Shown here piece by piece: positions 41,977 to 50,548 of a stretch of DNA of 64,000 nucleotides. The position numbers were made by a program, and so were the translations under genes. Every line of letters starts with the position of its first letter. The first letter of the stretch is position 1. The notes beneath the pieces were generated by a model that saw nothing but the letters and a program-made list of their open reading frames with translations, was not told where the DNA came from and ran no database searches. Source of the DNA: MGIIb-Q1 sp964342465 (GTDB lineage: Archaea > Thermoplasmatota > Poseidoniia > Poseidoniales > Thalassarchaeaceae); the NCBI GenBank assembly GCA_964342465.1, contig CAYFFQ010000001.1, positions 124,001 to 188,000 of the forward strand, read 5' to 3'.

Positions 41977-44900
41977 TTGACTTGGAGTGGAGATTCCAAC
42001 AATGGTGGTTTCGCCACCGTTTTCCCTCCATGGGCGAGAAATCTCCTTCTCATCTCTTTCTTTTTAATCACCGCCACCGTCTCTTCTGCAGCAATCTATC
42101 TTCTCGCAGATTCACTCTCAATTCTCGACATCGGCATAGGATGGCTCATCACTTCCATCACCCTCGGAACAGTAGTGGGACTGGCCTTGTCCCAGTCCAT
42201 CAATCTGCTCCTCTCTAGCCGTCAGAGGATGCTTGGACTGATGGCTCTCGGCAATCTCAAGCGACGGAAACGCAATACCTCGCTGGTGCTGGTCGGCCTT
42301 CTCGTCGGTTCCGCCATCATCACCAGCAGTCTCGTCGTGGGTGACAGTCTTGATGCCACACTTCAGGCACAGTTCGCAGAATCTCTCGATGAGACAGACA
42401 TCATCATCAGGGGTAGGGACGGCAATTCACAACCCATCTGGTGGAACGAATCGCGGGCGAGAGGCTTCTTGGATGATGTCTATTCCATGGGCGATGTCGA
42501 CGCGGTATCTCTCGGCATTCTGACTGAAACCGGACTCAAGTCTCCTGAACACAGGACTGTGGAGGCTAACAACGGCCATTGGCTCGCTATGGACCCGACC
42601 TACCAAGAGAAGGGGTCATGGAACCCGTTCGGCGGTGCGAATGGCCCGAGATATTCCGAGATAGAAGAGGGGAAGGCGTACATCTCCGAGAAGGGGGCGG
42701 ACCACCTCAAGGTGGCTGTCGGTGATTTGGTGGAGGCCAGTTGGACCACATTGGATAGTTCTGGGCAAATGTCCCGTTCCATTGCGAATTTTACGATTCA
42801 GGCAATCGTACCCACCCACGCATCAGGCTATGAGAACGGTGGCGAAGTGACCATCTATACCACCCTGCAACAGGCACAGGAGGTTCAGGGGCGGCAGGGG
42901 GAGGTCAACCGTCTGACTATCTCTGCAACGGGAGGTGTCCTCGATGCCCAGCAGGCGGAGAGGCGGGTTCTTCCTCTACTCAATTCCACGCTTGACGAGG
43001 CGATTGTCGCTGAGGATACAGGCTTGGTGGTGACCACATTGCCAGAAGATGCCACTCTTTCCGTTCAGAAGACAGAGGGCGATGCTCTGTTGAGCGGTGA
43101 TGATGTGGCGAGCCTGCGCCAAAACATTTCAGCCATCTCCCCGAACGCATCCATCGCTGAATTGTTGATGGCCCCGCTGTTGCGTTTGACAGCCGATGGC
43201 GTGAATCTCTCTGGTCTCATCTCCGACGATGTCTCTAATATCGATTCTGACAGCGTGGCTGACTGGTATGCCACTCCTGCCGGCCTATCGGTGCAAATGA
43301 GAGAGACGAGTCAGTGGTTTCAGTGGACCCCATCAGGGAATGGCTCGAAATCCATACTAGAAGTGGTATCTGTGGGTGGCGGTGCGGCTCTCTCACTCCA
43401 TTCATCAGGAGTCCGTCTTTCGGTCTTGGATGCCGAGGTTCCTTCTCGCGACATCACCATGCCGGTGGAGGTCGGCGAATTGACTGGCTTGGCCGTTTCC
43501 GAGGATGGAATCGGAGTGGCCGTCGGTATTGTTGATGATGGTGTACAACTGCTGTGGGGCGATGCCTTCAGTGAGGGTGCGGAAGTGTGGGAGCCAGTGC
43601 TCATTGACACCTCCTCTCTCGCCTTCTCGATTGAGGATGCCGAGGTCATTTCCGAGGCTGATTCCATCTATCTCAATGTGGCCGGTGCATTTGCTGCTGA
43701 AACCTGTGAGATTGCGATTGAAACTCTCAATACAGAAACTATTTTTTGCAATTGGATTTCAGACCCGCCCTCCAGTCGTGGTATCACCTCTCTCGGAGGA
43801 GTTGCATGGGACCTGTTCGGTCAAGATTTGCAATTGGTTTCTTCACGGCTCGTCGGCAACACCACATCGGCTCACACGATGGGGTTGCCGGCTGGTGACA
43901 TCACCTCCGTCACATCAACTGCAATCTTCGTTGAAGGTGGTGGTCTCTACCTCTTTGACGGTGAAACATTCACCCTCTCTCCAATCCAACCACCACCATC
44001 TTTCGCCGGCGGTGTCGCTTGGTCAGACGGCAATCGGACGATAACATCTGCCGGCGTCGGCGTCCACATCTCTGACGACCGAGGGGTCACGGGTAGAATC
44101 CCCTATCAGGTAGCCCTCGAGGGGGGTGTGAACTACCCCCTCATCGCTCTCTCTCTCACCGGCGGGATTGTCCCTGAACCACTTTCCGGGGACGTATTTC
44201 TGACTTCCTGGTCGGCGGCTGGATTGGCGATGTCGCCGCCTTCGAACCTCTCACTGGTTGGAATCTATCAGGCCGTTGCTGGCGATATCAAAGGTCTGCA
44301 GATGAACCACACATACACAGTTCCTGAACTACCCGCTCCACCCGGCCAACCCGGTCTGGACGACATTTCCGTGGCAATCGTGAATCTTTCTGATGCAGAA
44401 ATTCTGGTCAACAGAGATGAACCGGTGCGCAGTATGGTGATGGTTTCCGACCCATCACTCGCTGTCACGGAATCCACCTCACCACTTTCCGATGCAATCT
44501 CCGACTGGGTGGATGAGGTCGCCACCGCTGAATCGATGGGTCTCAAGGTAACCCCCATCAAGTCCCAGATAAGGGAACGGACAGCGGATAGTGGGGCAAA
44601 CTTTTCCGCTCTGTTCCTGATTTTCGGCACCTTTGTCATTTTCGCAGGCATTCTGCTAGTGATGAACCTCTTCGTAATGCTCGCTGATGAGAGGAAATCC
44701 GAGATGGGTATGTTACGAGCGCTTGGGATGCAACGCCGAGAGTTGCGCTCGATGTTTGTCATGGAAGGCACTCTTATAGGGCTGCTATCAAGCGCCATCG
44801 GCTCACTCGCCGGTATCGGAGTCGCTTGGTTGCTGATGGCTACATTGGACAAGATTCTGTCAAGAACCTTCTCCGGCTCAATCTCCTTCGACTGGACTTG

Positions 44901-46716
44901 GCACAGCATCCTCACAGGTTTTTCCTTCGGATTCCTAGTCACATTCCTCACCCTGTGGATGACATCCCTCTACATCTCGAGAATGAATGTGGTGGCGGCG
45001 ATGCGCAACATTCCGACGCGCCTGACCAATGCTCTCCCGTGGTGGACAATTCTCGTCACCCTCGCTCTGATGGGTGCAACCCTCGTTTGTGCTTTCGCGG
45101 CGCTGTTCATCGGTGACGAGCAATCGGGTAGTGCTTCCGCTTGGTGGCTCGCCGGTGGCTTCTTGTTCTTGTTCTCACTGGTGCCACCGTTGTTCTTCAT
45201 CCTCTCCAAACTCCTTCCAGAGTCGGTCACACTGGGGGGTTTTCGTGCCTCAAGGTCGGTTCTCACTCCTCGTCTGACCATGTCCATTCTCGGTCTTCTG
45301 ATGTTCGGTTGGGGGGTATGGGATGACCCAGTCAGCGCCGATTGGGAGCAGGGCGATGTCTCATTCATCATCCTCGGTGCCTTTCTCGTCGCCGCTGGTG
45401 TCCTGCTCCTCACCTCGCTCGCCCCGGTTATCGCCAAATCTCTGGCGAGAGCCGGCTCGACCGTATCCCGCCGTCTCTCTGCGGTTTTGCCGACGGCCCT
45501 CGCCTATCCTCTCGCCACTCCCTTCAGAACAGCCATGACGATGGGTATGTTCAGTCTGGTGGTCTTCGCAGTCGTGGTTCTATCCGGTTATTCCGCCTTG
45601 GTCGGGAATTGGTTGGGTGACTTGGGGGAGGATGCGAGAGGTGAGTGGGAGATTGTCGCCTTCGGCAATCTTGACCTCGATGAGGACAGTGGGCAGTGGG
45701 AACTCGGGTCGCTGACGGCGGCCGACTTCGACGCAATCGCCACGATGGAGGCGGAGGTGGTGAAAGTCCACAAACTCGGGGAGATGGATTTGGAGAACAA
45801 CTCTCGCAAGACAATGATTAGGGGATTCGACGCCAATTTCAGTGATTTCGGTGGTCTCCCTCTCCATTCTTGGGAGTCGAGTCTGGGTGCGACGGAGTCA
45901 GAGGTGTGGTCCTCAATTCTCGAAAATGACTCGCTTGCAGTCATCGACTATTCGATGGCCGTGGAGTCGTATCAGGGTGAAGGTGGTGTTGAACATGAGG
46001 GGATGGGCCTCAACATCGGTGATGCCCTAATCGTCAGCGACCCCTTCAATCCGGCCCGCAACTCCACCTTCTATGTCGCTGCCGTCACCACTCAGGAGAG
46101 TGGGTGGTTCGCCTCCGGTGTCAGCGTCAACCGAGAGGTGGCGGCGGCTCGTTTTGATACAACCCCCTCGTCGATTTGGTTCTCGCTCCCCCCTGAGGCA
46201 GACCTAGAGAGGCAGGATGAGGTGGCTAAGGAACTGCAGTACGAACTGGTCGAGGAGGGGGCGGTGGTGTTCGCCATCGAAGTAGAATTCAAGGAGATTC
46301 AATCGTTCATCTTCTCGATGTTCCAGATGCTACAGGCGTTTCTCGCACTCGGTCTTGCCGTGGGCATAGCCGGATTGGGGGTCATCACCATCAGGAATGT
46401 ATCGGAAAGAACACACCAGATTGGCATTCTCCGCGCCCTCGGATTTCAGCGCAGTATGGTTGTCACCAGCTTCTTGACGGAGTTGACCTGGGTCAGTCTG
46501 CTCGGTATCCTCAACGGAGCAGCCGTCGGCATCGGTTTCCACTATCAACTCTATGTCAAATTCCTCAAGGCGGAGGGGGCCGAGTTCGTCATTCCTGTGG
46601 GCGAGATTCTTTTCATAATTCTCGGCGCCTATCTGCTCACCCTCCTAGCGACGGCATGGCCGGTTCGCAGAGCCGCTTCAATCCATCCCGCCGAGGCTCT
46701 GAGGGACATCGAATGA
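41977..46716 (+). CDS. FtsX/MacB-type ABC permease with very large extracellular insertion (1579 aa)
   Basis: TTG start with GGTGGTGA just upstream. The N-terminus has two helices, then the MacB-like RNTSLVLVGLLVGSAIITSS followed by an extracellular periplasmic-core-type domain. Residues about 440-770 form a Gly/Ser/Val-rich region with beta-propeller-like strands (GGAALSLHSSGVRL, VAWDLFGQDLQL, GGVAWSDGNRTI). The first FtsX unit follows (LMNLFVMLADERKSEMGMLR-type, near 890-1010), then further helices, and a second unit at the C-terminus (ERTHQIGILRALGFQRSMV) ending PAEALRDIE. Both units keep the ALG coupling motif. It probably exports lipoprotein-like or lipid substrates or acts in mechanotransduction; the substrate is unknown. 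Confidence 0.88.
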   Translation: MTWSGDSNNGGFATVFPPWARNLLLISFFLITATVSSAAIYLLADSLSILDIGIGWLITSITLGTVVGLALSQSINLLLSSRQRMLGLMALGNLKRRKRNTSLVLVGLLVGSAIITSSLVVGDSLDATLQAQFAESLDETDIIIRGRDGNSQPIWWNESRARGFLDDVYSMGDVDAVSLGILTETGLKSPEHRTVEANNGHWLAMDPTYQEKGSWNPFGGANGPRYSEIEEGKAYISEKGADHLKVAVGDLVEASWTTLDSSGQMSRSIANFTIQAIVPTHASGYENGGEVTIYTTLQQAQEVQGRQGEVNRLTISATGGVLDAQQAERRVLPLLNSTLDEAIVAEDTGLVVTTLPEDATLSVQKTEGDALLSGDDVASLRQNISAISPNASIAELLMAPLLRLTADGVNLSGLISDDVSNIDSDSVADWYATPAGLSVQMRETSQWFQWTPSGNGSKSILEVVSVGGGAALSLHSSGVRLSVLDAEVPSRDITMPVEVGELTGLAVSEDGIGVAVGIVDDGVQLLWGDAFSEGAEVWEPVLIDTSSLAFSIEDAEVISEADSIYLNVAGAFAAETCEIAIETLNTETIFCNWISDPPSSRGITSLGGVAWDLFGQDLQLVSSRLVGNTTSAHTMGLPAGDITSVTSTAIFVEGGGLYLFDGETFTLSPIQPPPSFAGGVAWSDGNRTITSAGVGVHISDDRGVTGRIPYQVALEGGVNYPLIALSLTGGIVPEPLSGDVFLTSWSAAGLAMSPPSNLSLVGIYQAVAGDIKGLQMNHTYTVPELPAPPGQPGLDDISVAIVNLSDAEILVNRDEPVRSMVMVSDPSLAVTESTSPLSDAISDWVDEVATAESMGLKVTPIKSQIRERTADSGANFSALFLIFGTFVIFAGILLVMNLFVMLADERKSEMGMLRALGMQRRELRSMFVMEGTLIGLLSSAIGSLAGIGVAWLLMATLDKILSRTFSGSISFDWTWHSILTGFSFGFLVTFLTLWMTSLYISRMNVVAAMRNIPTRLTNALPWWTILVTLALMGATLVCAFAALFIGDEQSGSASAWWLAGGFLFLFSLVPPLFFILSKLLPESVTLGGFRASRSVLTPRLTMSILGLLMFGWGVWDDPVSADWEQGDVSFIILGAFLVAAGVLLLTSLAPVIAKSLARAGSTVSRRLSAVLPTALAYPLATPFRTAMTMGMFSLVVFAVVVLSGYSALVGNWLGDLGEDARGEWEIVAFGNLDLDEDSGQWELGSLTAADFDAIATMEAEVVKVHKLGEMDLENNSRKTMIRGFDANFSDFGGLPLHSWESSLGATESEVWSSILENDSLAVIDYSMAVESYQGEGGVEHEGMGLNIGDALIVSDPFNPARNSTFYVAAVTTQESGWFASGVSVNREVAAARFDTTPSSIWFSLPPEADLERQDEVAKELQYELVEEGAVVFAIEVEFKEIQSFIFSMFQMLQAFLALGLAVGIAGLGVITIRNVSERTHQIGILRALGFQRSMVVTSFLTELTWVSLLGILNGAAVGIGFHYQLYVKFLKAEGAEFVIPVGEILFIILGAYLLTLLATAWPVRRAASIHPAEALRDIE

Positions 46717-46790
46717 TACAAAACGAATGTTCTAAAATCAATATAATTGTGCATTTAGGTATGTATATTTTAACAGAAACCCGCGCATAG

Positions 46791-46798
46791 TATAAATA
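46791..46798 (+). promoter_or_regulatory. Strong TATA box of the 46843 surface protein gene
   Basis: TATAAATA, close to the archaeal consensus, 52 bp before the ATG at 46843, in an AT-rich intergenic stretch (46717-46842). The leader of about 25 nt contains AGGGAGG (46828-46834), a good Shine-Dalgarno, unlike the many leaderless genes nearby. High expression is likely. Confidence 0.65.
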
Positions 46799-46842
46799 CG
46801 GATTGAAGAGGTGGGGCAACCCCGTATAGGGAGGACTGTGAC

Positions 46843-49800
46843 ATGAAGAGAGCAACGAGTTTGGTTTTGGCTTGGCTGATGCTGGTGAGCATCATGGCTA
46901 GCCTCAATCCGATTGAAATGAATGAGAGCGAACCGGTTGAGGACGCATCTGGGAGGGCAGACTATGAGGTCTGGCTGAGCGGTGCCAATTCGCCGAGGGA
47001 GTCAACGACCGATATTTCTGGGACCGTCAGAAACGCTGTTGATGTAGGGGACGAAATCAATTTTGACCTCGTCATCAAGAACATTGGCAACAACGCCATC
47101 TCTGATATGAGTGTGGCAGTCACTGTCAACAATGGAGTCACCGACATCATTGACACATCTGCGGCACCAGACATCGCCATCTGTAACGAGGTGAGCATTT
47201 GTGACCACCAGAGTCTCGCCCCGGGGGATTATCTGGCCAACGGCCACTATTTCGCCAGGGATGACCTTGGAAACACATTGGTGTGGACGCCGGCGGTTGT
47301 CGGAACTTACACCGTTTCCATCTCTATCGACGCAGGAGACCAAGACACCGACCTGACCAACAACGAGTTGGTCTTTGAAGTCGTCGTGATCGACTGGTAT
47401 GACATCGAGGTCGACTTGGTGTGGGATAGCGGCGACGAGGCCGCCACCGGAGAAGGGCCACACTCATTCACCTTGACGGCGCTGGTCAACGGCAGTTCTT
47501 CTTGGGACGCCCGCGAGGTGGAGTTGGAAGTGAACTTCGACGGCTTGTTTGAGGCCTACGCGTACGACGCCGTAGCGGGATGGGCTGCGATCTCGCAGTT
47601 CGACAGTGACGGAGATGGCACGATGGACGACTGTCCGACGGCAGACCCGGCCACGACCACTTCCTGCACATGGTCGGTCACTCTCGGCGACAGTCAGAGC
47701 GTGGAAATCTATTCCAACCTCTCCGCCCAACCACCGACCGTCACGAACGGCACGCGAAATGTCGCTGCCTTCCAGACAGCGTACACATTTGCAGGTTCAA
47801 TCAAGGGAGATACAGCCAATGCCAACGGCGTTGGCGTGTTCACAGTCAGTGCATCCCTTGTCAACTACCGAATCTATGAAGAAGTGGTCACCGACTACGG
47901 CTCAGGCCCCGGTGGAAACCACTCCGCTGATGTCGTCAATGAGATGATGGAAGTCAACAAGTCACTTGATGACCGCAATGGCAACAACGATGACCTGTTG
48001 ACAGCGACCTTCGCCTCCTACCACGATGTACGCGTCGTGGCAGTGGAAGCGGGCGAGCAGCATCAAGAGGGCGGCCGGTTGGATGCTGGCATGACACGCG
48101 TCTTCGCGAGGGTTGAGCACAGCGGCAGTGACAGAACCGTCAACTATGACTGGGCTGTCACCTTCAACATCAAAGACTCGAACGGAGTGGATATCATGGG
48201 CTCCCCTGTCGTCGCGGTTGAGTGTGAAGACCCCGAGGGCACATCCACATACACGCACCAACACCTCGGCGAAACAGTCCCCGCACAACTTGACGGAACT
48301 GCTTGTGTTGACATGATGTTGAATCCCGGAGTCTTCTCCATCTCGGCGACGGTTGCCCTCCTTGACGCTTCATTGGACAATACGAATCCAGGGGACGAAG
48401 CGGATGACTGCGGCAACGGCACGAACCCCGCTTGCCACACCGACATGAACGGCGGCAACAACATGAGAACCGGTCATTTCGAGATCCTCAACATGGGTCC
48501 ATCAGCCTACCTGACGATGGATGAGGTCGATGGTCCACTTCTCGATGGCTCCCGTGTGACCTTCAGTGCCCGCGCCGAACACCTCCACCAGCCGGATTTC
48601 AACGGTGACGGCGAACCGGATGCGTTCTCCTACACATGGACTATGATTGGCCACTCGGAATCCGACCCTGCACTTGACCTCTGTGCGGGGGCAGCATCCT
48701 GTTTGGTCGACCTCAATGTTCTGTGGCTCGGAACCCCCACCATCAAGGTCACAGTCGAAGACCACTGGGGGGCAACTGACACCGCACAGATCAGTTTCAA
48801 TGTCTGGAACGACTATTCCACCAGTGCAAGTGGTGACTGCTGGGCCGTAGACTATGATGTTCTCTATGATGGCCAAATGGCGTTTGGTGTCAACTTCACC
48901 GACGCTAATGATGTGACGGGGGCAACTCTTGAGGGCAGTTCAGGTGAGTGGGACTCAATCTGCACATTCGACCTAGACTCACCGTCTCCGGTTGGTCAGG
49001 GAGATGTCTCCACCGAGACCCTAACAGTGACCATCGACGCCGACCCTTCAGAGGGCCACTCCCTTTGGTACATGGGTGCAACCACATGGGTTGAACTGAC
49101 TGGAACCACGCAGGCGCAGGTTGATGCAGACACCATCACATTGACATGGGACAACGACGGCACCCTGCCTTCGCGCCCATCATCTACCTACGCGGTGTTC
49201 GCCTCAGCCACTCTCGGACAACCACCTCAGGCAGGTATTACCAACCTTGCAGCAACACTCGGTGCAGCTGCTGTGGTAGAACTGTCGTGGGAGATCAGTG
49301 ACAGCAACCTCGTCAACGAGGATGCAGACTACGGGGTCATTTACATCAATGGCGACGGTCCAGCCCTCGACGGAGACCGCCACACTTTCGGCTTGTCGCA
49401 GACCGAGTGGACTATCTCCGGCGAGCATGGTGTGACCTACGAGTTCCTAGTGCGCATTGAGAACGGTGAGACTGACAGTAGTGGAAACGCGCTGTTCGGA
49501 ACACCGGTCGACTCTGGTAGCGCCACCGCTGACGGACAGGTTGACCCATCTGCTGGCGCCAGCGGACTGACTGCAACCAAAGCCGCAGGCGACATGATTC
49601 AGTTCGCCTGGGAAGCGGCCGACGCATCTGATGTCGACCACTGGATGGTCTGTTGGTCGCCAACCGAGCACACCTCTCTGCAGGTCACCAGCCTATCTGA
49701 TGCAGGAAGTTGCGCAAGCACAACCGACTCGAGCACCTCATACGAGATGGCTCGCCACTCCGGTGCTGGCAACTACTTCTACTCGGTGGCGGCGATTGAT

Positions 49801-50028
49801 GCCAACGGCAACATGGAGGCTCAGGACTCCAGTTCAGCACTATCTTTCACTGAAGACTACGACCCTGGTGTTGACAACACCCCGATAGGCACACCCGGCG
49901 GCGAGGGAGAAATACCGAGCGGCGCATGGATAGCCATCATCGCGTTGGTCATCCTCGCAGTTGTGGCAGGTGCCTTCATCCTGACCCGTGGTGGCGGAGA
50001 AGGTGAGGGCGACGACTTCGACTACTGA
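46843..50028 (+). CDS. Large surface protein with CARDB, PKD-like and FN3-like modules and anchor (1061 aa)
   Basis: Signal peptide (SLVLAWLMLVSIMASL). CARDB-like domain at about 45-175 (NIGNNAISDMSVAV, DLTNNELVFEVVV), a second similar unit to about 340, an acidic Asp/Asn-rich centre, a PKD-like unit near 560-650 (FNGDGEPDAFSYTWTMIG), and FN3-like units near 790-1000 (VELSWEISDSNL, IQFAWEAADASDVDHW). C-terminal helix IAIIALVILAVVAGAFIL and acidic tail GEGDDFDY. A strong promoter, Shine-Dalgarno and terminator frame a single-gene unit. It is a candidate for an abundant cell-envelope protein; that is inference. Confidence 0.85.
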   Translation: MKRATSLVLAWLMLVSIMASLNPIEMNESEPVEDASGRADYEVWLSGANSPRESTTDISGTVRNAVDVGDEINFDLVIKNIGNNAISDMSVAVTVNNGVTDIIDTSAAPDIAICNEVSICDHQSLAPGDYLANGHYFARDDLGNTLVWTPAVVGTYTVSISIDAGDQDTDLTNNELVFEVVVIDWYDIEVDLVWDSGDEAATGEGPHSFTLTALVNGSSSWDAREVELEVNFDGLFEAYAYDAVAGWAAISQFDSDGDGTMDDCPTADPATTTSCTWSVTLGDSQSVEIYSNLSAQPPTVTNGTRNVAAFQTAYTFAGSIKGDTANANGVGVFTVSASLVNYRIYEEVVTDYGSGPGGNHSADVVNEMMEVNKSLDDRNGNNDDLLTATFASYHDVRVVAVEAGEQHQEGGRLDAGMTRVFARVEHSGSDRTVNYDWAVTFNIKDSNGVDIMGSPVVAVECEDPEGTSTYTHQHLGETVPAQLDGTACVDMMLNPGVFSISATVALLDASLDNTNPGDEADDCGNGTNPACHTDMNGGNNMRTGHFEILNMGPSAYLTMDEVDGPLLDGSRVTFSARAEHLHQPDFNGDGEPDAFSYTWTMIGHSESDPALDLCAGAASCLVDLNVLWLGTPTIKVTVEDHWGATDTAQISFNVWNDYSTSASGDCWAVDYDVLYDGQMAFGVNFTDANDVTGATLEGSSGEWDSICTFDLDSPSPVGQGDVSTETLTVTIDADPSEGHSLWYMGATTWVELTGTTQAQVDADTITLTWDNDGTLPSRPSSTYAVFASATLGQPPQAGITNLAATLGAAAVVELSWEISDSNLVNEDADYGVIYINGDGPALDGDRHTFGLSQTEWTISGEHGVTYEFLVRIENGETDSSGNALFGTPVDSGSATADGQVDPSAGASGLTATKAAGDMIQFAWEAADASDVDHWMVCWSPTEHTSLQVTSLSDAGSCASTTDSSTSYEMARHSGAGNYFYSVAAIDANGNMEAQDSSSALSFTEDYDPGVDNTPIGTPGGEGEIPSGAWIAIIALVILAVVAGAFILTRGGGEGEGDDFDY

Positions 50029-50069
50029 ATGAAGTGAACGGAGTTCAATACTGAACCGATAATACAAGA

Positions 50070-50127
50070 CCCGTCTCGTACGGGAAACTCTGGCGGGGGG
50101 TCCTCACGGGCCCCTCGCCTTTTTTTT
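50070..50127 (+). terminator. Double-hairpin terminator with T8 tract
   Basis: Hairpin CCCGT-CTCGT-ACGGG at 50070-50084. A second hairpin pairs GGCGGGGGG (50092-50100) with CCCCTCGCC (50111-50119), containing one G-U, followed directly by eight T (50120-50127). Confidence 0.75.
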
Positions 50128-50232
50128 ATTTTCTGGCCTGCATCTCTCGATGTTTTCCCTATCTGGCAGAATCAGCAACATCCGTTTTTTTTTTTCTGGC
50201 CTGCATCCCTCGATGTTTTCCCATCTGGCAGA
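50120..50232 (+). repeat. 63-bp repeat that includes the terminator T tract
   Basis: CTGGCCTGCAT starts at 50133 and 50196, 63 bp apart, each preceded by a T-rich run (T8ATT and T11) and followed by CCCTCGATGTTTTCCC-like sequence and ATCTGGCAGA. Confidence 0.8.
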
Positions 50233-50264
50233 GGCCACCACCCATCCCAGTGGACCATCAGGGG

Positions 50265-50304
50265 TCGTCTCTCGGGGATAATGATCGTCTCTCGGGGATA
50301 ATGA
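50265..50304. repeat. Perfect 20-bp tandem duplication upstream of the giant gene
   Basis: TCGTCTCTCGGGGATAATGA occurs twice without interruption. It lies about 245 bp upstream of the giant gene in a non-coding stretch (50029-50548) that also holds the terminator and the 63-bp repeat. Confidence 0.85.
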
Positions 50305-50495
50305 AATGTAGGGGTCAGGGGGGGGTATGTTTTCGCCTGAACAACTATTCTTTACGCCTATGATTAATCGGATTATCGCCCCCTCTCGGCGGTGATACAA
50401 ATGGATTGTACTACAACATTTGGGCCTAAAATCTTACAATATATCCACATCTCAATGGTCAACCAAACCGCCCACTCAAAGGATACGCACCCATA

Positions 50496-50506
50496 TTATT
50501 ATATGG
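50496..50506 (+). promoter_or_regulatory. TATA-like element of the giant surface-protein gene
   Basis: TTATTATATGG lies about 48 bp before the ATG at 50549. ATGGTCAAC occurs both at its right edge and about 47 bp upstream, a possible paired site. Support is by position and AT content only. Confidence 0.4.
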
Positions 50507-50548
50507 TCAACAAAGCGTGCGCATAAGTGCCATACGACAGTTTGGGGT

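Noticed and set aside
41964..42218. 84-residue open frame at the permease start
   Set aside because: Overlaps the permease in another frame; the permease frame has matching membrane helices and a ribosome-binding site.
1620..50304. CRISPR arrays
   Set aside because: All repeat units are contiguous with no unique spacers, unit sizes differ by locus, and no cas gene is present.
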